From Muscardinus avellanarius (Eukaryota > Chordata > Mammalia > Rodentia > Gliridae), in contig OY726571.1 of assembly GCA_963383645.1 (NCBI GenBank), positions 76,243,860-76,307,859 on the forward strand: 64,000 bases of DNA. Reading direction: 5' to 3'. The notes under the pieces were generated by a model. The model made no database searches and was not told where the DNA came from. It saw only the letters and a list, made by a program, of their open reading frames with translations. Position numbers and translations under genes: made by a program. Below are positions 20,691-31,330 of the stretch, in pieces. Positions within the stretch are counted from its first letter, which is position 1; each line of letters starts with the position of its first letter.

Positions 20691-20749
20691 TGTTTTATTA
20701 CAAAATTCCAAGCAATGCAGAATTATATAACTATAAACAAGTAAACTCT

Positions 20750-21090
20750 TCTTTACCTCTAACCAAGTCTATCATTGTTACCAACTGCTAACAGTCAGTC
20801 AGTTCTTTCAAATGTTTTTATGCACATAAATATACATTGCATCTTTAAAAGGCTGCTAATGTCCTTTTTTATGCTCATATCCTTGCCAGCATGTGCAAAT
20901 ATTTCTCTATGATAGATTCCTGGGAGTGGGTTTCCTGGGTCAAGGGGTATGTACATGTTTAATTTTGATAAGTATTTTCAAATTGCATTCCACAAAAGCC
21001 TGTATCAGTTCACCAACAATAGTATGTATCCTTGCATATTTTCCTACATCCTGGCTGACCTTGATAAACAACTAACATTTTAATTTATAA
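20750..21090 (-). mobile_element. Ancient L1M 3' end, antisense
   Basis: The plus strand shows 'gatagattcctgggagtggg', 'tttcctgggtcaaggggtat', 'gtacatgtttaattttga' and 'tcaccaacaatagtat'. This is the antisense pattern of old L1M 3' ends. The match is by recalled consensus. Confidence 0.65.
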
Positions 21091-21814
21091 TTTGATCTCT
21101 GTAGCATTCAGCAAACACGTCTTAATTTGTAAGAGGCTTGGGTTTTATGTTGGTGGTGGTTATTTAGCCTTTAATTGTTATTTCAAATTTTTCCCTGCAA
21201 CAATTCAGTATAAGAATGTGTTTGGTAAAAATTTTATGTTTCAAAATGCATTGAGATTTTCTCTGGAGCTTCTAATCAGTAGAATATGCCATTACAAAGT
21301 GCTTAAGAAATTTTCTCTGTAGAATACAAATTTAAAATCTATCCAGTGGGAGTTTTAGAAGAAAAAGTAAACAGAGGAAGAAGCATTTGAGAATATAGTA
21401 AGAATTTGGAATTTTATAACTAGTAAATTATGTAATATTTTGGATTGATAAAGATTAAAGAGTAGCAAATAGAGTAGATAAGAACTCTAGATGCATTTTA
21501 GTGAAATTTAAGAACATTATAAAAGAAAAACTATGAAAGTTTCTAGAGAGAAAAATCAAATCGTTCTCAAAGATATAAAAAGTGTGTTAATATTAGATAT
21601 TTTAACAAGCAACAATGACTTGAGAAGATAATGGAATATTGTTTTGAGATTGCTTGTAGAAATTATGTTTTAACAAAAAAATTCATGTACAGCCGAATTC
21701 ACACTTAATGCAGACAAAGATTAGAACTTTTCTTAGGCAGACATTGTCTCAGATAGTACCACAATACAATCCACTCTGATAGAATTTTTAGAGTTATACT
21801 TCAGAAGAAAAATA
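21091..21814. other. AT-rich unique sequence, no gene
   Basis: I see no coding signal or named repeat. Confidence 0.4.
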
Positions 21815-22014
21815 AGCTGGGTACGGTGGTACACACCTGTGATCCCTAGTACTTGGGAGGCTGAGACAGGAGAATCGTGGATTTGAGGACTGCCTCAGCA
21901 GCATAGTGAGGCCCTCAGCAGCTTAACAAGACACTGTTTCAAATAAAAAGAAAATAGCACTGGGAGTATAGCTCAAAGTAGAATGTCCCTGGGTTCAATA
22001 CCCCACACACACAA
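21815..22014 (+). mobile_element. B1-ID SINE, long type
   Basis: It reads 'gctgggtacggtggtacaca', 'cctcagcagcatagtgaggc', 'acactgtttcaaataaaaag', with an ID half ending 'gttcaataccccacacac'. The tail passes through A-rich sequence into the GGAA tract. Confidence 0.9.
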
Positions 22015-22025
22015 AAAGAAAAAAT

Positions 22026-22258
22026 AGGAAGGAAGGAAGGAAGGAGAAGGAAAGAGGAGGGGGAAGGAAGTAAAGTAGAGAGGGAGGGAGGAAAGAAGGA
22101 AGGAAGGAAAGAAGGAAGGAAGGAAGGAAGGAAGGAAGGAAGGAAGGAAGGAAGGAAGAAGAAGGAAAGAGGAGGGAGGAAGGAAGTAAAGGAGAGAGGG
22201 AGGGAGGAAAGAAGGAAGGAAAGAAGGAAGGAAGGAAAGAAGGAAGGAAGGAAAGAAG
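22026..22258. repeat. (GGAA)n tract with a 115-base higher-order repeat
   Basis: About 230 bases of polypurine. A complex unit (agaaggaaagaggaggg, aaggaagtaaag, gagagggagggaggaaagaa) occurs at 22045 and again at 22160, about 115 bases apart, separated by pure GGAA. Frames of 91-162 codons read antisense through it (Pro/Ser/Phe-rich) are artefacts. Confidence 0.95.
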
Positions 22259-23665
22259 ACAGGTGGACAAATGTAGGAGAAAGAAGTAAGTTATAGAGAA
22301 AAGGCAGAGGAATGAACTGATTAAAGTTTATGCTCACCCAGATAAGCAAAAATTTATAAAAATATAATTCACACCGATACCAAAACTCTAGAAAACTAAC
22401 TTCTTTGGGCCTAAAGGTAATATTCAAGCACCAATAAAAGATAAGCCCATGTTAACTGAGGGCTCTGCAGGATACTGCGTAGACCTAACTAGTTTCAATA
22501 TTGCCAACTATTAAGCAAGCAGGTATTTGAGTCTTGATAACTTGGGGTTGGGCACCAGAATAAAAATAGGATGCATAACTCTAGGACAAGTAAAGAGAGA
22601 TTCCATCTATACAATGGAAGTACAGGACGAAAGAAGAAAGAAAAGAAAAAAAAAAAACATAGAAAACAAAAGGGAAATGTTAAGAATAAGTGCCGGGGTA
22701 GCATTAGCCACAAGAATCAATACAGTTCATTTGTAACTCACACCATCCTAGCAGTGGATTCGGGTGCGTTACGAAATAATATATGCACCGCAAGTTGGGA
22801 AGATGCGGGCATGGCTACATGCACCCCTCGCTGGTGCCAAGCGCACCACGCACTTGGTGGGGGACGCCTCTCCGGATCTTGTGTAATTTGGCCTGTGACT
22901 GCCATCTCCACAGTCACTCTGCTGTCAGCCGCTGAGACTTGGATAGTATTAACTTCACACACTAACACAAAAATATTACTCAGGCAGGGTACTTTTCCAA
23001 TTAAAAACATTTTCCTTCTGTTCCCTTAAAACCAATGAAAGTCTGTCTCCCTGCAATATCAATATTGTTCTGCAGCCTCTGCCAGAATGATATTTTCCCT
23101 CAAAGACTTAGTTACATATTCCCACTCGGTGCCAAAGAGGAGAAATTCCAATTTCTAAAAGATGGTTTCATATTTTTCTTAATCATACACGTGCACGACA
23201 GTATCAAGGCAAAAACGCTTGCAGTGCGCTCATTTAGCAAAGGTAGACCGTAATAGAAATTTAATACCTGCATCCACACTCTAATTGTGCCACGGAACCA
23301 GTTGCTTCTCCTCTGTGAGTTTTCATTATTTCCTCATTAAGGGAGAGAGATTACAGTAGACGACCTTTAAAACCTCTCCTTGGTTTCATATCTTTTATTT
23401 CCTTTCCACGTCGACACGGTTCTAACTCACTCATGCAAATAATCTACTTTAAAGTTAACACATATTACTTTTTTTTTTTACTTCTTTATCATTGTATTTA
23501 TTACAGAAAAAGATGTGAAAAAAATCACCTATAAATCTGGTCCTCTTCATTAACACTGTTAAATATTTCTATATCACTTCCCTTATTTTTTATAATGGAA
23601 GCCATCTTAAGATAAAATGATACATTTCTGTTGTTTAATATTATAAAAATAAAATTTACACATTA
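22259..23665. other. Unique sequence; CpG-bearing part 22735-22960
   Basis: No recognised transposon. About 22735-22960 is richer in CpG than its surroundings (gattcgggtgcgttacg, gcaccacgcacttgg, acgcctctccgg) and could be a conserved non-coding element. The overlapping open frames (152 codons plus, 90 codons minus) lack coding character: one starts in an A-rich tract. No gene called. Confidence 0.35.
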
Positions 23666-23685
23666 CTAAACTTTTTATAATTTTT

Positions 23686-23886
23686 TTAAGGTCTGGGGAT
23701 GGAATCCAGAGGCATTTGACCTCTGAGCTACACCCCCTGCCCAATTTTTTATTCTTTATTTTGAAACAGGGTCTCACTGAGTTGCAGAGGGCCTCACTAA
23801 GTACCTGAGGCTGTCCGTGAACCACGATCCTCCGGTCTCAGCCTCCCAAATACTGAGATTACAAGCGTGTGCCACCATGCCTGGCT
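23686..23886 (-). mobile_element. B1-ID SINE, long type
   Basis: On the minus strand, 'agccaggcatggtggcacac' to 'gaccttaaaa'; the plus strand shows 'gagctacaccccctgcccaa' and 'gcagagggcctcactaagta'. The target duplication is aactttttataattttt / aactttttgtaattttt, ending at 23685 and at 23887-23903, one mismatch. Confidence 0.95.
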
Positions 23887-24065
23887 AACTTTTTGTAATT
23901 TTTAATGCTTCATATATTTTATATTCCACTGCATGGCTATACTGTCATTTATGTAATATTTCTCATTTTTTATTATCATAATTGCTTCCGTGTTCATACA
24001 GTTATAAATATTTCAATGATTATCTTGAATATACATATATTTTTAAAGGTTTATTTTTTTTAATA

Positions 24066-24244
24066 GTACTAGGATTTTTGTTGTTTTGTTTTTATTCTGC
24101 CTCTGAGCTACACCACCAGTACATTTTATTTTTTATTTTGAAACAAAGTCTCACTAAGTTACTGTTCAATGGCCTGGAACCTGTGACTTCCTATCTTAGT
24201 TTCCCAAGTACTAGGATTCCAGGCATGTGCCTCCCTACCCAGCT
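24066..24244 (-). mobile_element. B1-ID SINE, old and partly deleted
   Basis: Antisense landmarks: 'ctctgagctacaccaccagt', 'attttgaaacaaagtctcac', 'cttagtttcccaagtactag', 'catgtgcctccctacccagc'. The linker and the middle are shortened. Confidence 0.8.
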
Positions 24245-24319
24245 GAGATTTTTTTTTCTTCATAGAATTTCTCTGTTAAACAATACAAATAATGTTATAT
24301 ATAGAAAATACTTATCAGA

Positions 24320-24546
24320 AGGCCAGATGTGGTGGCACAAGCTTGTAATCCCAGCATTCTGGAGGCTGAGAAGGGAGGATCACGGTTCATAGACAGCCTC
24401 AGCTACTTAGTGAGGCCCTCTGCAGCTTAGTGAGACCCTGTTTCAAAAAAATAAAGAATAAAAAAATAGGGAAGGGGTATAGCTCAGAGATAGAATGCCC
24501 CTGGATTCCATCCTCAGTACCGGAAAAAAAAAAAAAAAAAAAAAAA
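24320..24546 (+). mobile_element. B1-ID SINE, long type with long A-tail
   Basis: It reads 'gccagatgtggtggcacaag', 'ctacttagtgaggccctctg', ID half 'aaggggtatagctcagagat' and a tail of about 24 A. A weak target duplication tacttatcag / cacttattag is visible. Confidence 0.9.
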
Positions 24547-24559
24547 ACACTTATTAGGG

Positions 24560-24860
24560 TTTAAGCTGTGCCAGATATTTTTCTAAGTGCTTTACATATA
24601 CCAATTCACTTAATCTTCAATCTTTTGAAGCACAGATACTATTAATATCCCTACTCTAGGAGCAAAGTCTGAGGCTCACACTTTCCTTGTGGTTACACGG
24701 TAAATGTCAGAGCTAGAGTCCAGGTCTGTATTTTGGGAGGGATATAGGGGATTGAATCCGGGGCCTTGTGCATGCTAGGCAAGCACTCTACCATTGAGCT
24801 ACATCCCCAGCCCAGAATCCAGGTCCATATTCTGAATATGGAGCATCACCTGGGAACAGG
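24560..24860 (-). mobile_element. MIR element split by an ID insertion
   Basis: The minus-strand MIR pattern on the plus strand: 'ttctaagtgctttacatata', 'ccaattcacttaatctt', 'gtctgaggctcaca', 'gtaaatgtcagagctagagt', 'ccaggtctgtattttg'. It resumes after the ID insert as 'agaatccaggtccatattct'. MIRs are ancient tRNA-derived SINEs. Confidence 0.75.
24736..24813 (-). mobile_element. Stand-alone ID element (tRNA-Ala-like SINE)
   Basis: On the minus strand it reads 'gggctggggatgtagctcaa', then 'gtagagtgcttgcctagca' and 'ggattcaatccc', the ID body with box A and box B positions of its tRNA-like ancestor. A 21-base imperfect target duplication (4 mismatches) lies at 24715-24735 and 24814-24834. It shows no attached B1 half, unlike all the other ID-like halves here. 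Confidence 0.9.
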
Positions 24861-26122
24861 TATGTGCCTCCCTATAACTGAGCACCAGAGCCATCCTTTT
24901 TAGGACAGTGCACAGGGCATGCTGCCCCATCAGTTCTCCATGAAAATGGCAAGGTACTGACTGCATAAGAACAGGACCACATCAATTTTTACATCAGTCT
25001 TCTTTAGGTGAAAAGTCAAACATTTAGGATTTTTGTTTTAAGCAGTTTGCCTAGTCAATGAGAAATCTAAAACTATTCTAGAATCCAAATTTCATATGCT
25101 TATATTCCCTTGGGTTATGGATAGAGAAAAAATTATAAGAAAAACACAAAGCACCCTAGGCCTCATTGCAGACATTTCTATAGCAGATACAATCAACAAA
25201 AAATGCATCTATTTATTTTTTGTATCCTTTGTTAATTCTATATTTGAATAATTTTAAATTATACATTATTAGATATGAACAACTCTCCTAAAGATTTGAA
25301 TATTAATCTTTACAGAAAGTATTTCATTCTTCCTCTTTAACTTCCTGGGCATGATGGACATGTTGGGTGAGCAGGGAATGGATAGAGTTGAAACTCACGG
25401 TGGACCTTGTGCTACCAAATACAGTTGCATGTTGGCTTCAGCAAAACTCCACAGCATCGTTTTTAGACATAGGTTTAGTATTTAATTAATCAAGTTTCAT
25501 CCACGTCTTCTATTTTTCTGCTGAACCCTGCCAAAAAAACACTGTTTGGCAGATGGTGAAATAATGAAATCGTTGGCTCTAAAATCCAAAATCTTGGAGA
25601 TAATTAGAAGGCTTAATACAGGTAACATTTATTAGTCATGAAGATTTTGACAGCATGGAGAATTTTCCAACCCACACAATTTCTAAAGGGGGAAAAATCT
25701 TTTTTGAACACTGATCAAAATATGTTTTTGTGACAAGAAGGAAGAAATACTCTTCATACAGCATTGCTGGACTTTTCTCCATTGAAGCAGAGCCTACACA
25801 GTAGGAAGAAATTCTTTATAAAGCCTACTCCAGCACTGAGCCACAGAGGCAAATAGGAACAACATTTTGAATTTTTTCTCTGTTCCAGTTAAACCAATCA
25901 CAAGTTCACCAGTTAGAAATGAACACTAGGAATAATCTTGGTAATCATTAAAGTAGCTATAAATGGAGCAATTGTTTTAAAAATGGTCAATTCTCCCCCC
26001 CCCCAAGGATCATTCTTAGCTTGGAAAGAACCTTTACAGGGACATTTGCTGACTATCCCAGTTCAAGATTTTTGCCATTTCACACACCCCATTCTATATA
26101 TGATCTGCAGTATCAAAGTCAA
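24861..26122. other. Unique sequence, no gene seen
   Basis: No recognised transposon or coding frame. Poly-C at 25996-26004. The stretch about 25330-25640 is of mixed composition and includes TAATTA-like motifs (tatttaattaatcaag at 25480-25495), so a conserved element is possible but untested. Confidence 0.35.
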
Positions 26123-26134
26123 GTATACTTCCAA

Positions 26135-26356
26135 GCCGGGCGTGGTGGCACACGCTTGTCATCCCAGCATTAGGGAGGCTGAGACCTGGAGGATCATGGT
26201 TCACAGAGAGCCTCAGCTACTTAGTGAGGCCCTCTGCAACTCAGTGAGACCCGGTTTCAAAATAAAGAATAAAAAATAAGGCAGGGGGTGTAGCTCGGAG
26301 GTCAAATGCCCCCTGGGTTCCATCCCCAGACCCGCAAAAAAAAAAAAAAAAAAAAT
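26135..26356 (+). mobile_element. B1-ID SINE, long type, relatively young
   Basis: It reads 'gccgggcgtggtggcacacg' (CpGs kept), 'ctacttagtgaggccctctg', 'aaataaggcagggggtgtag', 'ttccatccccagacccgc' and a tail of about 21 A. A perfect 12-base target duplication gtatacttccaa flanks it (26123-26134, 26357-26368). The copy is well preserved. Confidence 0.95.
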
Positions 26357-26368
26357 GTATACTTCCAA

Positions 26369-26810
26369 AACACAACAAATCCAGGCATCAATGCTACTAA
26401 CCACAGAATAGACAAAAACAGCACCAGTGATATCCACCTTGGGGTGCAGACCACAGAGGAGGTCAGGCTGCTGCGCCTTGATCATGAACATATACTGTGT
26501 TCCTATGTCAATCTATTCTCAAACTGAAACTGTGAAAATCTTCAGTTGTGTGCTGCTCTGGTCTTTTAGAGGAAAACAATTGATGATTTGTGTAGTCCGA
26601 TGACTACACAATGACATCCAGAAGGCTTCACACTTGACTGTAAATGCCCTGGGCCCTGTACAATTCTCTTTCCACCATAGCAGGATGATGGATAAAGCAC
26701 CCGCCAAAAGTTACCAGCGTACTGACCACAGATATGCTCTGCAGATAGACACACAGGAAAGAATGAGAGCCAGACAGAACTGCCACATGTGTGCTTTTAA
26801 AAGCTAAAGT
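26369..26810. other. Unique sequence, no gene
   Basis: Mixed composition with no recognised repeat. Open frames of 62-92 codons overlap on both strands without support. Confidence 0.4.
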
Positions 26811-27255
26811 TCTTCTTTATTGCTGAGTAGAAGTCCATTGTGTATTATCTCCCATAATTCTGCAATCCATTTATGTCATTCGCAAGAAGATGAAAAGACC
26901 TGGAGAACACGATTTTGAGATCAGCCAAGCACAGAAAGAGAAGGGACATATGTTTTCTCTAATATACTCAAGCTAGGGAGTATTAGGGATACCAGAGGGG
27001 TTCCATATAATGGAAGGGAAACCTCAGCAAAGCCAGAAAGGAAGGGTAGGTGAGGAAGAAGGCTGAGGTTAGTCAATGAAAAAGCTATATCCGAACATGT
27101 GTATACATGTGAATATAACACTGTTAACATGGACACTCAGTATTGGGAGGAAGGGTAAAGGGGAAGTTGGGGGGGCACCAAGTATTGTGTGAACACAATC
27201 CACATTATGATGTGAGACTATAATGTGCCAATAAAATAAAATTTTAAAAAATATC
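26811..27255 (+). mobile_element. 5'-truncated, 5'-inverted LINE-1 (twin-priming type)
   Basis: The right part (about 26876-27255) is sense L1 from the end of ORF2 (gtcattcgcaagaagatgaa, aagacctggagaac) through the 3' UTR to 'tgccaataaaataaaa'. The left part (about 26811-26875) is the antisense of the sequence just upstream (ttcttctttattgctgagta, gaagtccattgtgtatta). Inverted upstream piece plus sense 3' piece in adjoining L1 order is the twin-priming signature. The target duplication is unclear (possibly ttttaaaa). Confidence 0.8.
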
Positions 27256-28300
27256 AGCAGTCATCCTATTTTAGATATGCTCAGCAAAATGGACTAACTT
27301 CTAAATGATTGTACAGTAAGGTTTCATTTTGGCTATTTTAGTTTTATACTTACTATTGTTCTGTTTACCATGGACATAAACCAGAACTTAGAAAGCCCTG
27401 TGCAAGTTTGGTTCGAACTATTCTTTGAAATAAAAATGTGAAGATGGTTAACTGGGAAAAAATAAAAATAAAAAAATAAAAGCTAAATTTCCAAGAGTCA
27501 ATAATAATTTGAAAACCACGTGAATGGGAAGCCAGGAACATGAGATAGAGTGGAAATTGTGGCTCGGGATTCTGGGCAGGCTTGGCTAACTCTAAAGGAA
27601 CAACATACCTTCCCCCCTTGCCCTGCACCTTCTCAGGGCTAGTAACTTGCTAAGTGGGCTTCTCTGGTGGATCTACGGGGAGTCTCTGCCAACCTAAGGC
27701 TTAGAAAAAGGCAAGAATCTCCTTCTTCCCTCCAGTCTCCTCTCTCCCTCAGCTGATTCTCCATCCCTTCTTTGTAATCTGCTTAAATGGTTTGGTATCT
27801 GAGTAATCACAAAGCTCATTGTCACCATTACCAGAGAGGACCTGCCCTTCTCTCATCTCCCCTGTGGCTCACAGGGTCTACGCCTCCAGCAGAAAGTCAC
27901 AGCCTCATCCACTGACTTTTACTTTGGGGTCTGTCATAGGTTTACCAGGAAGCATTTTCCTAGGCCTGTCTCTTACAATCTTGCAGCCTTTGTCAAGATG
28001 GCTTTTAATTTGGATCTTTTTTTTTTTAATAGAAATTAGAATTAAGAAAATGCTTAAAATAGGAATACATTTTCACTAGGTCTCCAGTTCTTTCAAAGAA
28101 TGTCAAAACATGTCTATCTATCTATCATCTATCTCTGCATCTATCCGTTCTCCAATTAAATACACTGATAACTTGTTTGCTCTTAAAATAGTTTCTTTTC
28201 CTGGATTTCAGGATACTATGCCCTCTGGGTGCTTCTCCTACCTCCAAAAGCTATTTCTTCTCTGTCTGAATTTTTAGGGCGCAGTCTTCACACCTACTTA
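27256..28300. other. Unique sequence, no gene seen
   Basis: No recognised transposon apart from short A-rich tracts and a small (TCTA)n run near 28112. About 27590-27990 is pyrimidine-rich but has no coding or splice evidence I would trust. Confidence 0.4.
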
Positions 28301-28353
28301 TTTATTTATTTACCTATTTATTTATTTATTTATTTATATTTTATTATTTTTGT

Positions 28354-28730
28354 CTGTGCTGGGGGAAGATACTGGGGATTGAATCCAGGGATGATCTACT
28401 CTAAGCTACACCCTCAGCCCTGTTTTTTATTTTTATTTTTTATTTATTTATTTATTTTTCTTTTGTAGTACTGGGGATGGAACCCAGGGGCCTTCTACCT
28501 CCGAGCTACACTCCCAGACCTATTTTATATTTTTTATTTGGAAACAGGGTCTCTTAAGCCAGCTGAGGCTGGCTTCGAACCTGTGTGATCCTCCTCTCTC
28601 AGCCTCCAAAGCGCGGGGATTACAAGCATGTGCCACCACACCCGGCTTAATTTGTTATTTTGAAACAGAGTCTCACTAAGTTGCCGAGGGCCTTGCTAAG
28701 CTGCTAAAGCTGGACTTGAAGGATACCTCT
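28354..28730 (-). mobile_element. B1-ID SINE (outer copy) split by a short-subfamily SINE
   Basis: The ID half is at 28354-28425 (plus strand: ggggattgaatccagggatg, aagctacaccctcagccct). After the inner element the linker and middle resume at about 28648 (ttattttgaaacagagtctc, ctaagttgccgagggccttg). The B1 5' half is missing or decayed. (TTTA)n tracts lie before it (28302-28336) and at the junction. Confidence 0.75.
28460..28647 (-). mobile_element. Inner SINE, short subfamily
   Basis: Antisense landmarks: 'tagtactggggatggaaccc', 'gagctacactcccagaccta', 'gtctcttaagccagctgagg', 'gcgcggggattacaagcatg', ending 'ccaccacacccggct'. It sits in the A-rich linker of an older SINE. Confidence 0.85.
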
Positions 28731-28739
28731 AGAACCATG

Positions 28740-29231
28740 AGCCATGGTAATCTTTCCTCATTTAAGCTGCTTTCCTCAGGCATTTTGTTTCAGTAAAAAG
28801 TAGCTGATGAACATATCATTTTAATTTCCTTTCCCAGCCTTCCTTCCCAGCCTCTTCTGGGTCCAACTCCAGAATGTGCAGTTTATATTCAGGAGTCTTT
28901 GCTCAGGATCTGATACTAGAAGAAGCCAAACTACACTACTCAGGCTTAGGGCTCAAAATATCTTTCCCTTCAAAATTCTGCTAAAATTTCACTCTTGTCT
29001 TCTGGCATTCCACACTGCAACAGCAACCACAGAATGGGGCAACCTTGATTTTGTGTATTTTTGAAAATTACATTTTTCTCAATTGTATTACAAGACTTTT
29101 TAAAAAATCCACGAAACAGGAAGTTACATAGCATATCTGAAATGAAATTTCTGTTCATTTTTATCCTAGACTGTGGCATTGATGGTCTGCTTCTTAATAT
29201 TAAGATGTGTTTTAACTTAAACACATTTTAT
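28740..29231. other. Unique sequence, no gene
   Basis: No recognised repeat or coding frame. Confidence 0.4.
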
Positions 29232-29232
29232 A

Positions 29233-29402
29233 GTTGAGCATGGTGATGCACACCTGTGAAACTTGGGAGGAAGAGACAGGAGGATCGCTGGTTCGAAGCA
29301 AGCCTTAGCAACTTAGTGAGGCCATGTTTCAAAATAAAGAATTAAAAGGGCTCGGGGTATAGCTTGGAGGTAGTAGAGTGCTCCTGGGTTCAATCAGTAC
29401 GA
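29233..29402 (+). mobile_element. B1-ID SINE with internal deletions
   Basis: It reads 'agttgagcatggtgatgcac', a truncated 'cctgtgaaacttgggagg', 'aagccttagcaacttagtga', 'gggctcggggtatagcttgg' and 'ctcctgggttcaatcagtac'. About 10-20 bases are missing from the B1 half. Confidence 0.85.
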
Positions 29403-29791
29403 TCATCATGTGCTAAACAAAAAATCATGTGATAAACGAAGATATTGTATATTGTTGACCACTGCTCCCTTTTTCGTTTCCAGAGTTTTATTTTATGGAG
29501 GAAATAATTATAAATGAACTTCATTATCACTCTTTGTCTCGTATTAGTCTTGTTTTTATTTTCTGCCACAGCAAATTGCTTCTCCCTAAATCTTAAGCCT
29601 TGTGTAGTTTGGGTTTGACTATATTATTATTCTCCTCTGTTGGACATTTTTCATATGTTATTAGTTTGTATAATCCTAGCTTATCATTTTTGTTTAAAAC
29701 ATATAAGAAATTTATTTAAAATTATTCTGCAACCTAGAGAGTAAGTCTTTGGAATTGTACTCTTTGTTAATTATTGGAGCTATAGTTTTTC
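29403..29791. other. AT-rich sequence, no gene
   Basis: Nothing recognised. Confidence 0.4.
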
Positions 29792-29796
29792 TCTCT

Positions 29797-29999
29797 CTTT
29801 TTTTTTTTTTTTTGTTGTTGTTGTTCTGAGGATTGAAGCCAGAGGCCTCTACCTCTGAGATAAGCCCCCAGCTCTTTTTAATTTGCAACAGGATCTGCTG
29901 AGGGCCTCATTAAGTTGTCAAGGCTGTCCTTTCACCCGAATCCTCCTGTCTCAGCCTCCCAAGCACTAGGATTACAGGCATGGACCCCTGTGCCTGGCA
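29797..29999 (-). mobile_element. B1-ID SINE, antisense
   Basis: A poly-T/GTT tract (29799-29826) is followed by 'ggattgaagccagaggcctc', 'tgctgagggcctcattaagt', 'tcctgtctcagcctcccaag', 'ggcatggacccctgtgcctg'. Confidence 0.85.
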
Positions 30000-30419
30000 A
30001 TCGTTTCCCTCTTTTGTATTATAGAACTGATGCACAGGCCATCTCCTACCAGTTACCTTTCATCCTTTAAGCAAATACTGCCCCTTCAGATCAACAAATA
30101 GCCAGCAAGCAGATGCTGCTCTTCTCTTAGGCCAGAGCTCAAGGGCAAACTGATCATTATAGCTTTAATTTATGCATATTTAGGGTCTTCTCATACCTTT
30201 GGCTGGGCTTGTCTTCTAACAGGGAGAAGACCTGTTTATCCCAAGTCATCTGACAGCCCTTGGGCTTTTCCTATCTCTGCCCCTACCTTCCTGCCCACTG
30301 CTGATAGGCTATCTCAAGATAGAGAACATCTCTGTCATTCCTCTCTCTCTACCATGTTCTATCTTGAAGCATTTGCCATTTTAATCTGACCTGTCTGCAG
30401 AAGGACAAGTTCTGATGTT
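30000..30419. other. Unique sequence, no gene
   Basis: Mixed composition; nothing recognised. It may include more of the antisense LTR that follows. Confidence 0.35.
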
Positions 30420-30819
30420 CGGCTTTGGGGAGAGCTGTAACAGAGTACCACAGACTGCATAAGTGATACAAATTGGCCATTTATAAGATCCAAGGTTCTG
30501 CAGGCTGCAAACTCCAGGAGCATGGCACCAGGATCTGGCAAGGGCCTTGGTGCTGTATCCTGTGATGTCAGAGGACATCACCTGGAGAGGGAACCTGTGT
30601 GTAAGGGAGAGGAGGAGAGCAAGCAAGAGGAAAGAAGGGGCTAGAACTCATCAGAATTGACCACCAAGCCACTCCCAAGACAGCAGCATGAATCCATCTG
30701 TTCATGAGAGCAGACCCTCCTGTCCTAAACACTTCTTACAACTCCCACCCCTAGTACTGTTACCGTGACAATGAAGTTTCAACAGGAGTTTAAGAGGGGC
30801 TATTCAAACTATAGCATTA
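30420..30819 (-). mobile_element. MaLR LTR, antisense
   Basis: Antisense MaLR order: 'gctgtaacagagtaccacag', 'aggttctgcaggctgcaaac', 'tctggcaagggccttggtgc', 'gaactcatcagaattg', 'caagccactcccaagacagc', 'gactattcaaactata'-like end. A short-subfamily SINE is inserted at 30820-31008. The downstream sequence looks like MaLR internal sequence, so this is an LTR plus internal fragment. No protein-coding capacity. Confidence 0.75.
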
Positions 30820-31008
30820 GCTGGGCGTGGTGGCGCACACTTGTAATCCCTGCGCTTGGGAGGTGAAGACAGGAGGATGGCGCAGGTTCAAAGCCAGCTG
30901 CGCTGGCTTAAGAGACCCTGTTTCCAAAAATAAAAATAGGTCTGGGAGTGTAGCCCGGAGGTAGAAGGGCTTCCAGTAACCCCAGTACCACACACACACA
31001 AAAAAAAT
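30820..31008 (+). mobile_element. SINE, short subfamily, inside MaLR
   Basis: It reads 'gctgggcgtggtggcgcaca', 'cttgtaatccctgcgcttgg', 'aaagccagctgcgctggctt', 'aagagaccctgtttcc', 'ggtctgggagtgtagcccgg', 'agaagggcttccagtaaccc'. A perfect target duplication ctatagcatta lies at 30809-30819 and 31009-31019. Confidence 0.95.
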
Positions 31009-31330
31009 CTATAGCATTATGTCTTTGGCTGCCCTAAAACGAATGTCCATCTCACAAGAAAAAATACATTCCAGTAGCCCCCAAAGTCTTAACTTCTTTC
31101 AGCATCAGTTCAGAAGTCCAAAGTTTTGTTTGAATTAGATATAGGTGTTATTCAAGGAATAATTCGCCCTGAGACAAATTCCATCCAGTTATGACCCTAT
31201 GAACCTTTAACTTAAAGAAGAACAAGCTTTGGTCACTGTTGCCTTTTTCCTACACGATCTGAGGATCATGGATGGAGGTTTGATAACATGGTGCCTCAGT
31301 CTAAGAGAAAAAGAAAATAAAGTAATAATG
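31009..31330 (-). mobile_element. MaLR internal-like fragment, antisense
   Basis: The phrases 'acattccagtagcccccaaa', 'gtcttaacttctttcagcat', 'cagttcagaagtccaaagtt' and 'cctgagacaaattccat' resemble the antisense of MaLR internal sequence next to the LTR. It is joined to the LTR across the SINE. Recalled similarity only. Confidence 0.5.

Noticed and set aside
21939..22427. 162-codon Pro/Ser/Leu/Phe-rich frame
   Set aside because: It is the antisense of the GGAA tract and a SINE tail. No stop codons arise because of the repeat unit.
22571..23029. 152-codon plus frame
   Set aside because: It begins in an A/G-rich tract (KKEKKKK) and continues over CpG-bearing sequence without a recognisable domain, with a 90-codon antisense frame over the same bases.
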